In this document: one piece after another, positions 42,162 to 50,228 of the stretch
How positions within the stretch are numbered: position 1 is the stretch's first letter
How the letters are laid out: every line of letters starts with the position of its first letter
Source of the DNA: Paenibacillus pinisoli
GTDB taxonomy: Bacteria > Bacillota > Bacilli > Paenibacillales > Paenibacillaceae
Direction: 5' to 3'
Assembly: GCF_003605435.1 (NCBI RefSeq)
Contig: NZ_QXQB01000002.1
Coordinates: forward strand, 124,001-188,000
DNA length: 64,000 bases
Position numbers and translations under genes: made by a program
Notes under the pieces: model-generated
Seen by the model: only the letters and a program-made list of their open reading frames with translations
Database searches by the model: none
What the model was told of the DNA's origin: nothing

Positions 42162-42641
42162 TCATGGCCCGTCTTGCTTGTCAAGCAAAAACAGCTTCAA
42201 TTTCCCCCTGCATTTTCCACATGCATACCGGGCAGGATCGACTTTCCGTTTCCGCAAGTATTCCGTGCCGCAACGCACGCATATGAGCTTGTATTTGTAT
42301 GGATTAGCCCCTCCTCCTGACCGTTCAGGAAGCGTATTGCAATACCTGGAGCCCCCCACATGCGCAAGCAGCGTCTTGAAATCGGCATCCCGATGCCGGT
42401 ACCCCCGTTTCATCAAATGAAGATGATAATGGCATAGCTCATGCTTAATGATCTTCTCTGTTTCCTCGATACCGAAAGCAGCAAGCTGATGCGGACTGAT
42501 CTCGATATTGTGGGACCTTGTGAAATACCGCCCTCCTGTCGCTTTCAGCCTTCCGTTGAACGCAGCCTGGTGCAGGAACGGTCTGCCGAACGACTCCATC
42601 GATACCCGCTCTACCCACTGCTGCAAAGCTTGATTATCCAT
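42162..42641 (-). CDS. SprT-like metalloprotease-fold protein
   Basis: 159 residues. The zinc motif HELCHYHLH lies at about residue 67, and a C-terminal zinc ribbon follows (CVRCGTEYL and CGKCRGK). This layout is SprT/Spartan-like (B. subtilis YdcK). The eukaryotic relative cleaves DNA-protein cross-links; the bacterial role is not established. It precedes the tRNA cluster on the same strand. Confidence 0.87.
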   Translation of the reverse strand: MDNQALQQWVERVSMESFGRPFLHQAAFNGRLKATGGRYFTRSHNIEISPHQLAAFGIEETEKIIKHELCHYHLHLMKRGYRHRDADFKTLLAHVGGSRYCNTLPERSGGGANPYKYKLICVRCGTEYLRKRKVDPARYACGKCRGKLKLFLLDKQDGP

Positions 42642-42756
42642 ACTTAGCCTCCCCCAACTACTTGAATTTTAACGCGAGAATAAGCTACACTGTCAAGTAG
42701 GAATGATGATACGTTGCAAGAAATGAGCAGCAAACTGAGGGGAGAGCTACACCATC

Positions 42757-43119
42757 ATGGCTACCATGCGTTATGTATTAATGAAAGAAAAGGATACCCT
42801 GTCCTTCGTCGAGATGCCGGCATCTCACGCGTACCAGCTGAGCGCGCTGAATCTGCGTCTCCATAAAGAAATCGATAAGCTGACCGCAGACCGTGTGCCA
42901 AGCCTGCCATACGCGCTTGCGGAATGCGACAACGTCGATCTTCACGACACTACTGTCACCATTATCGGAGGACTCCAGTACATCAACGGTCTGGAGAAGG
43001 ATTTTGCCGGAGTCGAAGAAAAATCGTACCCGCTCATCTCGCTTCTGACTGAAATTCGTGCCCTGCAAGCTCAGCTGGAGCAATGGTACGAGGAATATGA
43101 GGAAGAACAGCTAGGCTAA
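42757..43119 (+). CDS. Hypothetical protein (120 aa)
   Basis: 120 residues, soluble and acidic, with a helical N-terminal half (AYQLSALNLRLHKEIDKL) and a C-terminal coiled-coil-like helix (SLLTEIRALQAQLEQWYEEY). No family recognised. The ribosome site GGGGAG is 12 bases from the ATG. It lies 82 bases ahead of cmpA on the same strand with no terminator between, so it may be co-transcribed with that sporulation gene. Confidence 0.6.
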   Translation: MATMRYVLMKEKDTLSFVEMPASHAYQLSALNLRLHKEIDKLTADRVPSLPYALAECDNVDLHDTTVTIIGGLQYINGLEKDFAGVEEKSYPLISLLTEIRALQAQLEQWYEEYEEEQLG

Positions 43120-43201
43120 TTCGGTTGGACCTGCACGGACATTCGCCCTCCGCCATATGGTAATAGAACAACAGGTTAGGCCCGGAAGGAGGACGATGCG
43201 T

Positions 43202-43345
43202 ATGCCGCAGTGGCTGTGCAACCAACTGATGCGCGCATTCCAGCAGAAGGACCGCCGGCAGATCAAGCTGCTGAACGATTGCTGGTATTTCTACCGCACC
43301 AAGCAAGGTCCAAAGGAACACGACAGCGGTTCGGTCATGCAATAA
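43202..43345 (+). CDS. cmpA: Cortex morphogenetic protein CmpA
   Basis: 47 residues. MPQWLCNQLMRAFQQKD followed by RQIKLLNDCWYFYRTKQ matches the CmpA signature (QIKLLN.CWYFYR). In B. subtilis CmpA is made in the mother cell and, with ClpXP, drives degradation of the coat base protein SpoIVA in faulty spores, linking coat and cortex assembly. The ATG at 43202 is nine bases from GGAGG and is preferred over the ATG two codons upstream. The C-terminal tail is about ten residues longer than in B. subtilis. Confidence 0.88.
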   Translation: MPQWLCNQLMRAFQQKDRRQIKLLNDCWYFYRTKQGPKEHDSGSVMQ

Positions 43346-43413
43346 TGACCCCCATCCATACATCGGCTTCGCATCGTATCGCGTGCAGATGAATTCCGCG
43401 GCAGCGGAAGAAC

Positions 43414-43447
43414 AAAACCCGGCCTCCATAAGGAGATGCCGGGTTTG
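43414..43447. terminator. Bidirectional terminator between cmpA and the nitroreductase gene
   Basis: AAACCCGGC and CTCC arms pair with GGAG and GCCGGGTTT around ATAA. It serves convergent genes. Confidence 0.8.
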
Positions 43448-43464
43448 TTGATCTGCAAAAATAC

Positions 43465-44118
43465 TTACATGCGATTAAAGAACGCCACTTGCTCGATCGG
43501 CAATCGTGTAGTCGGGTGGCCCGGCGCCGCTGCTTTGCCAATAGGCAGCATAAGCGTAGGCAGATAACGCTCAGGCACGCCAAGCAGCTTTGCTGCTTCC
43601 TCACGATTGTAACCGCCCATCGGCACAGTGTCATATCCTTTCGCTCGAGCAGCCAGCATCAGCTGCATGGCCACCAGACCCGTATCGAATATGGCAATTT
43701 CTTTCAAGCGCTCGGCAGGCAGAGAGGAATACAGCTTCGTGGAGTTTTCAACCATGCGGTTTTTAATTTCCTCAGTCATATATCCAGCTTCGAATGAAGC
43801 CTCATAGATCGGGCCAGCCAGCTTATACATCTCCAGGTCAGCCAGAATTAATACGATAGCCGATGCTTCGCCCACTTGTTGTTGGTTATTCGCAATAGGC
43901 ACAAGCTTCTGCTTCAGCTCCGCATCCGTTACAACGAAAAACCTCCACGGCTGCATATTAGACGACGATGGAGCTAGCGTAGCCACCTCTAGCAATTCAA
44001 TAATTTCGCTGTCCGTTATTACTGCGCTGCTATCGTATTTGCGTACCGAACGACGGCTCTTCAGCACCTCGATGAACGAAGCATCCGTCGCGTTCTCCAC
44101 CTTTAATTCTGTTGACAT
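43465..44118 (-). CDS. Nitroreductase family FMN oxidoreductase
   Basis: 217 residues. FMN-binding RRSVRKYD lies at about residue 22, followed by APSSSNMQPWRFFVV, and GLVAMQLMLAARAKGYDTVPMGGY is typical of the NfsA/NfsB/YodC fold. It would reduce quinones or nitro compounds with NAD(P)H as a homodimer. It has a long AT-rich upstream region (235 bases to the GNAT gene), room for redox-responsive control, but no operator was identified with confidence. Confidence 0.88.
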   Translation of the reverse strand: MSTELKVENATDASFIEVLKSRRSVRKYDSSAVITDSEIIELLEVATLAPSSSNMQPWRFFVVTDAELKQKLVPIANNQQQVGEASAIVLILADLEMYKLAGPIYEASFEAGYMTEEIKNRMVENSTKLYSSLPAERLKEIAIFDTGLVAMQLMLAARAKGYDTVPMGGYNREEAAKLLGVPERYLPTLMLPIGKAAAPGHPTTRLPIEQVAFFNRM

Positions 44119-44353
44119 TATAATTCCTCCCCAAATCCTATTTTCTATTTGTAAGGTTCAAACTGTAACTTTTTCAATCACAGTATAATTCGTTTTACGA
44201 TCGTTTGTCAATTAACTTACTTATCATTACCAATCGATTTTTTCAATCTAACCGGCTCTTTAATAAAACATTGTAATAAACGCTTATAAGCAAGACTTGG
44301 CACATTCTCTTATAGTATGGTAAGCAGTAACATACGGTAAAGGAGGATTGCTG

Positions 44354-44911
44354 ATGAACTGCTGGCAGGGTACAACCGTTAGGCTGAGAGCTATAATTGC
44401 CGAAGACTGGTCCCAATTTCACCTCAACGATCAGGATACGGAAAGCGCCCGTACATCCGACGCCATCTACTTCCCCAGATCCGGGCCAGCCGCCAGGCAA
44501 TGGGCTGAAGAGACGGCCGCCAAAGGGGCAACGGGGGATTCCATCATGCTGGCAATCGAAGATGCTGCTGGCGAGCTTGTCGGTTCCATCAACGCTCATA
44601 GCTGCGACAGTCGGCACGGAACATTCAAATACGGTGTTGCCATCTTCCGCGTCCATTGGCGCAAGGGCTATGCGTTCGAAGCGATTCTGCTTCTGCTGCG
44701 TTACTACTTCCATGAGCTTCGTTATGAGAAAGCCGTCGCAAGCGTCTACAGCTTCAACGAGGGCTCCATACGGCTTCAGGAGCGTCTGGGGTTTACGCTT
44801 GAGGGACGGCTAAGAAGCATGATCTTCACGCAGGGAGAGCGGCATGACGAGCTCCTCTACGGATTGCTCAGATCGGAATTTGATGCCAGGCACAGCACGC
44901 TGAACGGATAA
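44354..44911 (+). CDS. GNAT acetyltransferase (RimJ/RimL type)
   Basis: 185 residues. The N-terminal strand TTVRLRAIIAEDW, the middle FKYGVAIFRVHWRKGYAFEA (V-hairpin and acetyl-CoA loop, with Arg-Lys-Gly in place of R/QxxGxG/A) and the C-terminal SFNEGSIRLQERLGF are typical of RimJ/RimL-like N-acetyltransferases. The substrate is unknown. The ATG at 44354 has AAAGGAGG eight bases upstream. Confidence 0.84.
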   Translation: MNCWQGTTVRLRAIIAEDWSQFHLNDQDTESARTSDAIYFPRSGPAARQWAEETAAKGATGDSIMLAIEDAAGELVGSINAHSCDSRHGTFKYGVAIFRVHWRKGYAFEAILLLLRYYFHELRYEKAVASVYSFNEGSIRLQERLGFTLEGRLRSMIFTQGERHDELLYGLLRSEFDARHSTLNG

Positions 44912-44926
44912 ATACAACCTCAATTA

Positions 44927-44957
44927 CAAAAAGGACAGCCATAAACGGCTGTCCTTT
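44927..44957. terminator. Terminator between the GNAT and tex genes
   Basis: AAAAGGACAGCC and GGCTGTCCTTTT pair around ATAAAC. It can work in both directions. Confidence 0.88.
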
Positions 44958-44989
44958 TGTTCTGCATACAAGGCATATCTTCTATACGC

Positions 44990-47233
44990 TTAATCCGGCT
45001 TCTTCATCGTCAGGCTTACTCGGCCTTTCTTAAGGTCCACACTTAGCACCCACACCGTTACCGTATCGCCCACCGATACCACATCCATCGGATGCTTGAC
45101 GAATTTGTCGCTTAATTGGGAGATATGGACAAGTCCGTCATTCTTGATGCCGATATCGACGAATGCGCCGAAATCAATCACGTTGCGCACCGTGCCTTGC
45201 AGCTCCATGCCTGGAGACAAGTCCTCAATTTGCAGGACATCCGTATGGAAGATTGGCGCAGGCAGCTCCTCGCGCGGGTCGCGTCCCGGCTTCAGCAAGC
45301 TGTCTATAATATCCCGCAGCGTCGGCACGCCAACGCTAAGCTTCTCTGCCAGCTGCGGCGCATCCAAGTCAAGCAGCCGCTCGCGGGCCGCTTCTGTACC
45401 GATTTGATCCGCTTTGAGCCCCAGCTCCTTTAACAGACCGTCTACTACCTCATAGGACTCAGGGTGAATCGGCGTACGGTCAAGCGCGTTCCTGCCGTCA
45501 GGAATGCGCAGGAAGCCGATGCATTGCTCATAGGATTTGGCGCCGAGCCTTGGGACCTTCTGAAGCTCTTGCCGCTTTGTGAAGCGTCCGTTCTCTTCAC
45601 GGTATTTGACAATGTTCTTCGCAAGCGTAGCATTAATTCCCGCTACATAGGACAGCAGCGAAGCCGATGCCGTATTCACGTCCACTCCGACATGGTTAAC
45701 CGCGGATTCCACGACGCCGCCAAGCGATTCGTCCAGACGCTTCTGCGTTACATCATGCTGATATTGTCCAACGCCAATCGCCTTTGGTTCAATCTTGACC
45801 AGCTCTGCCAGCGGGTCCTGCAATCGTCTGGCAATCGATACGGCGCTGCGCTCCGCAACATCCAGCTTAGGGAACTCTTCCTGCGCCAGCTTGGACGCCG
45901 AATAGACCGATGCCCCCGCCTCATTGACGATAATATATTTCAGACCGGCTTGCTTTCGCTTGGCGATCAGACTGGCGATGAACTGCTCCGTCTCGCGGGA
46001 TGCCGTTCCATTGCCAATAACAATGAGCTCTGCTTTATATTGATCAATCAGGCCGTTAATCAGCTTTTCTGCCTCAGCCACCTTATTATTCGGCGGTGTC
46101 GGGTAACAGACCGCAACATCCAGCAGCTTTCCTGTATCATCAATGACAGCCAGCTTGCAGCCTGTCCGGAAAGCCGGATCGACGCCCAGTACGACATGGC
46201 CTCGCACTGGCGGCTGCAGAAGCAGGTTCCGCAGGTTTTCGGAGAAAATGGTAATGGCATGCTCTTCGGCTTTCTCCGTCAGCTCGCCTCGCACCTCACG
46301 TTCAATCGATGGAGCAATCAGACGCTTGTAGGCGTCTTCGATCAGCGCTTCCAGCACCTCTCGCACGACAGGAGCCGTGCCGCCGCGAAGCAGCTTGCGC
46401 TTGATATGCTCATGCACTCGGTCAACCGGCGTATCAAACGAGACACGCAGCACCTCCTCGCGTTCGCCGCGATTGATGGCCAGTATCCGGTGCGGCGGCA
46501 GCTTGCGTACCGGCTCCTGATACTGATAATACATCTCGTAGACCGATTCCGCGTTTGCATCCTTCGCCTCCGTGCGCAGCAGCGACTGGTCGAATGTGAA
46601 TTTGCGTACCCATGACCGAATGGCTGCATCGTCGGCAATATTCTCCGCCAAGATATCGCTAGCGCCTTGCAGCGCATCCTGCGCCGTCGGCACGCCCTTC
46701 TCTTCGCTCACATAGCGGGCTGCCTCGGCAAGCGGATCGCCTTGGCGCGGCTGCGACCACAGCCATAATGCAAGCGGCTCCAGCCCCCGCTCCTTTGCCA
46801 CACTGGCTCTCGTCTTGCGCTTCTGCCGGTACGGCCGGTACAAGTCCTCAACCTCTTGCAGCTTGGCTGCGCCTTGGATCGATGTGCGAAGCGCATCTGT
46901 CAGCTTGCCTTGCTCATCAATGAGCCGGATAACCTCGCGCTTGCGTTCTTCCAGATTACGCATATATTGCAGCTTCTCTTCAATCGATCTTAGATCGTTT
47001 TCATCCAGCTCGCCAGTCATCTCCTTGCGGTAGCGGGCGATGAACGGTATTGTATTCCCTTCATCCAGCAAAGATACAGCCGACTTCACTTTCGTCAGCG
47101 GGATTGATAATTGAGCTGCAATGCCTGAGATAATACGGGAGCTTTCCACTTCCTTCTCTTCCGCTGTTAGCTTAGATTTGCCGCCCTGCTCCTCCAAGGT
47201 TTCGCCTGCCGGCCATTTTGTCGCGTCTGCCAT
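44990..47233 (-). CDS. tex: Tex family RNA-binding protein
   Basis: 747 residues. The N-terminal helical domain contains FIARYRKEMTGELDENDLRSIEEKL and EVEDLYRPYRQKRKTRASVAKERGLEPLA, then a YqgF-like core (HVVLGVDPAFRTGCKLAVID), a helix-hairpin-helix segment (ASASLLSYVAGINATLAKNI) and a C-terminal S1 RNA-binding domain (GTVRNVIDFGAFVDIGIKND). The full domain set of Tex (B. subtilis YdcI) is present. Tex acts in transcription and stress survival. Last gene of the DedA/thioredoxin/MBL row. Confidence 0.93.
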   Translation of the reverse strand: MADATKWPAGETLEEQGGKSKLTAEEKEVESSRIISGIAAQLSIPLTKVKSAVSLLDEGNTIPFIARYRKEMTGELDENDLRSIEEKLQYMRNLEERKREVIRLIDEQGKLTDALRTSIQGAAKLQEVEDLYRPYRQKRKTRASVAKERGLEPLALWLWSQPRQGDPLAEAARYVSEEKGVPTAQDALQGASDILAENIADDAAIRSWVRKFTFDQSLLRTEAKDANAESVYEMYYQYQEPVRKLPPHRILAINRGEREEVLRVSFDTPVDRVHEHIKRKLLRGGTAPVVREVLEALIEDAYKRLIAPSIEREVRGELTEKAEEHAITIFSENLRNLLLQPPVRGHVVLGVDPAFRTGCKLAVIDDTGKLLDVAVCYPTPPNNKVAEAEKLINGLIDQYKAELIVIGNGTASRETEQFIASLIAKRKQAGLKYIIVNEAGASVYSASKLAQEEFPKLDVAERSAVSIARRLQDPLAELVKIEPKAIGVGQYQHDVTQKRLDESLGGVVESAVNHVGVDVNTASASLLSYVAGINATLAKNIVKYREENGRFTKRQELQKVPRLGAKSYEQCIGFLRIPDGRNALDRTPIHPESYEVVDGLLKELGLKADQIGTEAARERLLDLDAPQLAEKLSVGVPTLRDIIDSLLKPGRDPREELPAPIFHTDVLQIEDLSPGMELQGTVRNVIDFGAFVDIGIKNDGLVHISQLSDKFVKHPMDVVSVGDTVTVWVLSVDLKKGRVSLTMKKPD

Positions 47234-47267
47234 TCTTCAGCACCATCCTTTGCTTCGATTCGGCAAG

Positions 47268-47316
47268 CCTAAAGAAGCATTCCCGAAAAGGCCTTCTCGC
47301 CTATCAGAAATGCTTC
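47268..47316 (-). terminator. Imperfect hairpin between the MBL gene and tex
   Basis: GAAGCATT and AATGCTTC pair with inner TC/GA pairs on the minus strand, followed by TTTA. It may end or attenuate transcription before tex. Confidence 0.55.
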
Positions 47317-47321
47317 CGTCG

Positions 47322-47966
47322 TTAAGCCGTATAGGGATTGTTCGCCTTCTCAAATCCAATCGTCGTTCTGCCGCCATGTCCAGGGTAGACCGTCGTCTCA
47401 GGATCAAGCACATAGAGCTTGTTCCGGATGGAATCGTATAGATCCCTCTCCTTGCCGCCTGGCAGATCCGTTCTGCCAACCGATTGCCTGAAGAGCACGT
47501 CGCCCGAGAACAGATGGCTGCCGCACAGCAAGCTGACGCTTCCCGGCGAGTGCCCTGGCGTATGCATCACTCGGAAGGTATGGCCGATCAGCTCCAGCTT
47601 CTGCCCCTCGTCCAGCGCATATTCCGCCGCATCCGTCGATAACGGGGGCGTCACATCCTGCCAGCGCATCGATCCGTTCTTGCGCGGATCGGTCAGCCAA
47701 TCCGCCTCCAGATCATGAATATAAACCGGACAGCCCGCTGCCTTTCTCGCTTCATCAACGCCGCCCATATGGTCGAAGTGCGCGTGTGTCAGCACAATCG
47801 CTTCAATCTTCACTCCCTGGATGCGCTCCAGCAAGCGTCGCGGGTTCATGCCTGGATCAATAATGAAGCCCCGCTCCCCATCTCCATCCGAGACCGTCAA
47901 TAGATAAGCATTCGTCTGCAAGGGACCTAGCGTGAACGTCTCTACTTTGAACTGTACGCCGCTCAT
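47322..47966 (-). CDS. MBL-fold hydrolase (YqgX/glyoxalase II-like)
   Basis: 214 residues. The zinc-binding motifs THAHFDHMGG, HTPGHSPGS, FSGDVLF and YPGHG are intact and in the order of short glyoxalase II-like proteins such as YqgX, which act in bacillithiol-linked methylglyoxal removal in Bacillus. That role is family knowledge only. The start lies three bases after the thioredoxin-like gene's stop. Confidence 0.87.
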   Translation of the reverse strand: MSGVQFKVETFTLGPLQTNAYLLTVSDGDGERGFIIDPGMNPRRLLERIQGVKIEAIVLTHAHFDHMGGVDEARKAAGCPVYIHDLEADWLTDPRKNGSMRWQDVTPPLSTDAAEYALDEGQKLELIGHTFRVMHTPGHSPGSVSLLCGSHLFSGDVLFRQSVGRTDLPGGKERDLYDSIRNKLYVLDPETTVYPGHGGRTTIGFEKANNPYTA

Positions 47967-47969
47967 CGC

Positions 47970-48536
47970 TTACAACGACTCCAGCAATTCGCGCAGCTCT
48001 CTTACGACGTCGGCTTGATAGCCTGGGCCTTCACCATAGCGACGCATAATCTCCTGACGCGTAACAGCCAGGTTGTCTTGATAATCCGCCGCTTCGCGAT
48101 CCGGATTCGCCTTCTTGAACGCCACCATCGGCTCCTGCACATAAGCCGGACGAGGGCCCCATTGACCAAGGACATTGCCGCTCTCATCTGCGAAGATGAC
48201 GATTGGCACGGAACGGCCTCCCATCGTCAGGAATTCATCCATTGTATCCAGATTCTCTTCCATAATGAGCACTTCTGTAGGAATGCCGCTTACTTCCAGC
48301 GCTCCGAATACGACCGGAATATTGCGAACGACATCGCCGCACCAGTCGGCCATCAGAATCAAGCATCTCAGGTCGTCGCGGTTATTCAGTGATTCAAAGA
48401 ATTGGCGGTCTTCTGCGGAAGGCCAGTTGAACTGCTCCATCCAGCCGATGAACGCCTCCTTGTTCTTCGTCATGCCGTCAACGAACTGCTGAGGGCTAAT
48501 GCCCTTCCCGAGTTTAGTTGCTACGCTTTTGCTCAT
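47970..48536 (-). CDS. Thioredoxin-like protein with a single active-site Cys
   Basis: 188 residues with the thioredoxin fold; the redox centre reads ADWCGDVVRN, so the second Cys of the CxxC pair is replaced by Val. Another Cys lies eight residues upstream (Cys58). It resembles the thioredoxin-family proteins of Bacilli in which a monothiol centre is kept. It may handle mixed disulfides, for example with bacillithiol; the neighbouring YqgX-like hydrolase fits this. AGAGGG precedes the ATG at 48536. Confidence 0.8.
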   Translation of the reverse strand: MSKSVATKLGKGISPQQFVDGMTKNKEAFIGWMEQFNWPSAEDRQFFESLNNRDDLRCLILMADWCGDVVRNIPVVFGALEVSGIPTEVLIMEENLDTMDEFLTMGGRSVPIVIFADESGNVLGQWGPRPAYVQEPMVAFKKANPDREAADYQDNLAVTRQEIMRRYGEGPGYQADVVRELRELLESL

Positions 48537-48595
48537 ATGTATCCCTCTTTCGTTATCATGTGTATAAGCTGAGTCTGTCGTTTGTACTATTATAC

Positions 48596-49204
48596 TTAAA
48601 ATTTGCGCGCTCTGCGAATATACAAGACTAATACAACAATGGCTATCAGTGCAATGATCGCATACGCAATATTGGAATATACATCCATGAAATGGACAAT
48701 TTCGCCCCAATTGTCACCCACTGCAGCGCCTACGAGAACAAGAATCGTATTCCAGATCAGCGTCCCGATTGTCGTAAAAAACAGAAACGGCACAATCTTC
48801 ATGCCCGACATGCCTGCCGGAAGCGAGATGAGGCTGCGAATAAGCGGAATCATGCGGCATATGAATACGGCCCAATATCCATACTTGTCGAACCAGGCGT
48901 CAGCCTTGCGGATATCTTCCTTCTTCACGCGCAGGAGGCGGCCCCAACGGTCCACAATTTTCTCCAGACGCTCAACGCCCAGCAATCGGCCGATGTAGAA
49001 CAAAATAATAGCTCCAATCAAGGATCCTAATGTCGCCACCACGATAACTCCAAGCGCGGTCAAGCTCGTATACGTGGTCATGAATCCGCCGAAAGTAAGA
49101 ATGACCTCTGAAGGAATCGGCGGGAACAGATTTTCAAGAGCAATCATCAAGAGAATGCCCAAGTAGCCGAACTGTTCCATGAAATCGGTAATCCAACTAT
49201 CCAT
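48596..49204 (-). CDS. DedA family membrane protein
   Basis: 202 residues with five or six helices. Signature sequences are LENLFPPIPSEVILTFGGF near the N-terminus and FICRMIPLIRSLISLPAGMSGM in the middle, which match the DedA family (lipid scramblase/flippase, undecaprenyl phosphate recycling, membrane homeostasis). GGAGG lies six bases before the ATG. It is first of a row with thioredoxin-like, MBL and tex genes. Confidence 0.9.
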   Translation of the reverse strand: MDSWITDFMEQFGYLGILLMIALENLFPPIPSEVILTFGGFMTTYTSLTALGVIVVATLGSLIGAIILFYIGRLLGVERLEKIVDRWGRLLRVKKEDIRKADAWFDKYGYWAVFICRMIPLIRSLISLPAGMSGMKIVPFLFFTTIGTLIWNTILVLVGAAVGDNWGEIVHFMDVYSNIAYAIIALIAIVVLVLYIRRARKF

Positions 49205-49399
49205 GCGATACCTCCATATCTAATTTGCAGTCCAATTATACTGGATCGCCCTTCCTATTCTATCATACAGGGGCAGCGGCCTTCCACTCCAGACCTGTCC
49301 TGTCCTATGCGCGAGGCGCGGCGTGATGACCGCCTTGCTGGGCCCGTGACCAACCTTGCAAGGGGCGCATACATTGGAAATGGAGAGGAGTCGGTATAA

Positions 49400-49711
49400 T
49401 TGAATCCAAATGCGCAAAAGCATGCCGCAGCCTATCCGTCGGCCCGCAAAATCAGGAGATCCTGCAGCAATGAGCTGTACCGTACCGCCAAGCGGCTGAA
49501 GCTGTGGATCCCGAAGGACAAGATGGAGCAGGCGGAAGCCCTGTATGTCAAGAAAGTAGCCGCCAATATCATCTGGATCTATGAGAATCGAAGCAACCGC
49601 AAGCTCCAGGCCGATTGGTGGGATGAGAACGTCAGCGCCGAGATCGCCGAGCTCTGGGACGTGGATAGAAGCAAGCTGTGCCAAGCATTCCGCGAAGCGT
49701 ATGGCGGTTAA
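49400..49711 (+). CDS. Small basic hypothetical protein
   Basis: 103 residues, basic at the start (ARKIRRSCSNELYRTAKRLK) and acidic and helical at the end (WWDENVSAEIAELWDVDRSK). No signal or membrane segment. TTG start at 49400 with GAGAGGAG nine bases upstream. The family is unknown to me. It has its own terminator. Confidence 0.6.
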   Translation: MNPNAQKHAAAYPSARKIRRSCSNELYRTAKRLKLWIPKDKMEQAEALYVKKVAANIIWIYENRSNRKLQADWWDENVSAEIAELWDVDRSKLCQAFREAYGG

Positions 49712-49724
49712 GCCAGGCCATGAG

Positions 49725-49772
49725 AAAGCCCGAGCGTGAGCGGCATGAATCGCCGTATCCCTCGGGCTTTTG
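49725..49772. terminator. Terminator between the hypothetical gene and sspH
   Basis: AAAGCCCGAG and CTCGGGCTTT pair, with an inner GCG/CGC hairpin. It serves convergent genes. Confidence 0.82.
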
Positions 49773-49781
49773 CATTCGTTC

Positions 49782-49967
49782 CTATTCCTTCGCTTCTTGC
49801 AGCCTGTCAACAGATACGGTCTGCGTATTAAGCGGATTGTTGCCTACTGTGACCGTCGCCATGCCGTTCGCCTCATCCACATTCTCGATCCAGACGGAAT
49901 CGCCCTCCAGATGAACGGCGTGCGTACCTTGGGATTCGTAAATTTGCTTCGCTCTGGCAATGTCCAT
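49782..49967 (-). CDS. sspH: H-type small acid-soluble spore protein
   Basis: 61 residues. MDIARAKQIYESQGTHAV and WIENVDEANGMATV match the SspH family (B. subtilis: VKQILSS, VPVWIE). These minor SASPs are made in the forespore. The start overlaps the stop of the preceding small gene (TAATG), so the two are co-translated. Confidence 0.88.
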   Translation of the reverse strand: MDIARAKQIYESQGTHAVHLEGDSVWIENVDEANGMATVTVGNNPLNTQTVSVDRLQEAKE

Positions 49968-50149
49968 TATAGATCCTCCGGATTTTCCGCCATCGTATCT
50001 GTGGTTGATTCGGCAATCAAGCCGTTATGAATCGTGACCTGGCCTCCGCCCAATCCTTCGTTCACCATACGGTCAATATCCATGTCATACGTGTCTCTGC
50101 CTTCGAGATACGGTTCAGGCTTTTGGTCCGTATCATGCTGATCGCTCAT
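49967..50149 (-). CDS. Small acidic protein, probable sporulation gene
   Basis: 60 residues, hydrophilic and acidic, with VNEGLGGGQVTIHNGLI in the middle. This may be a distant relative of the DUF4025/YozQ small proteins, but I am not sure. AGGAGG stands before the ATG. It overlaps sspH by one base and a forespore-type promoter lies upstream, so expression with sspH during sporulation is likely. Confidence 0.65.
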   Translation of the reverse strand: MSDQHDTDQKPEPYLEGRDTYDMDIDRMVNEGLGGGQVTIHNGLIAESTTDTMAENPEDL

Positions 50150-50194
50150 TGAGCTCGCCTCCTGTTTATGCTAGTCGTGTGCTTCCTACGACAA

Positions 50195-50224
50195 AAATAT
50201 ACCCCAATATCCCCATGCTCATTC
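50195..50224 (-). promoter_or_regulatory. Possible sigma-G promoter for the sspH pair
   Basis: GAATG (50220-50224) and TATATTT (50195-50201) are 18 bases apart. The -35 fits the sigma-G pattern gHATR; the -10 fits only five of seven positions of CATWMTA. Confidence 0.35.
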
Positions 50225-50228
50225 ATCC

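Noticed and set aside
44119..44353. Possible YodB/HypR-type operator before the nitroreductase gene
   Set aside because: Only a loose direct repeat TTAC-N10-TTAC is visible; not enough to call an operator.
45464..46615. 383-codon plus-strand frame
   Set aside because: Antisense to tex, which carries the full Tex domain set.
49220..49810. 196-residue minus-strand frame
   Set aside because: It lies opposite the plus-strand 103-residue gene, runs into the sspH area, has no ribosome site and an unnatural composition.
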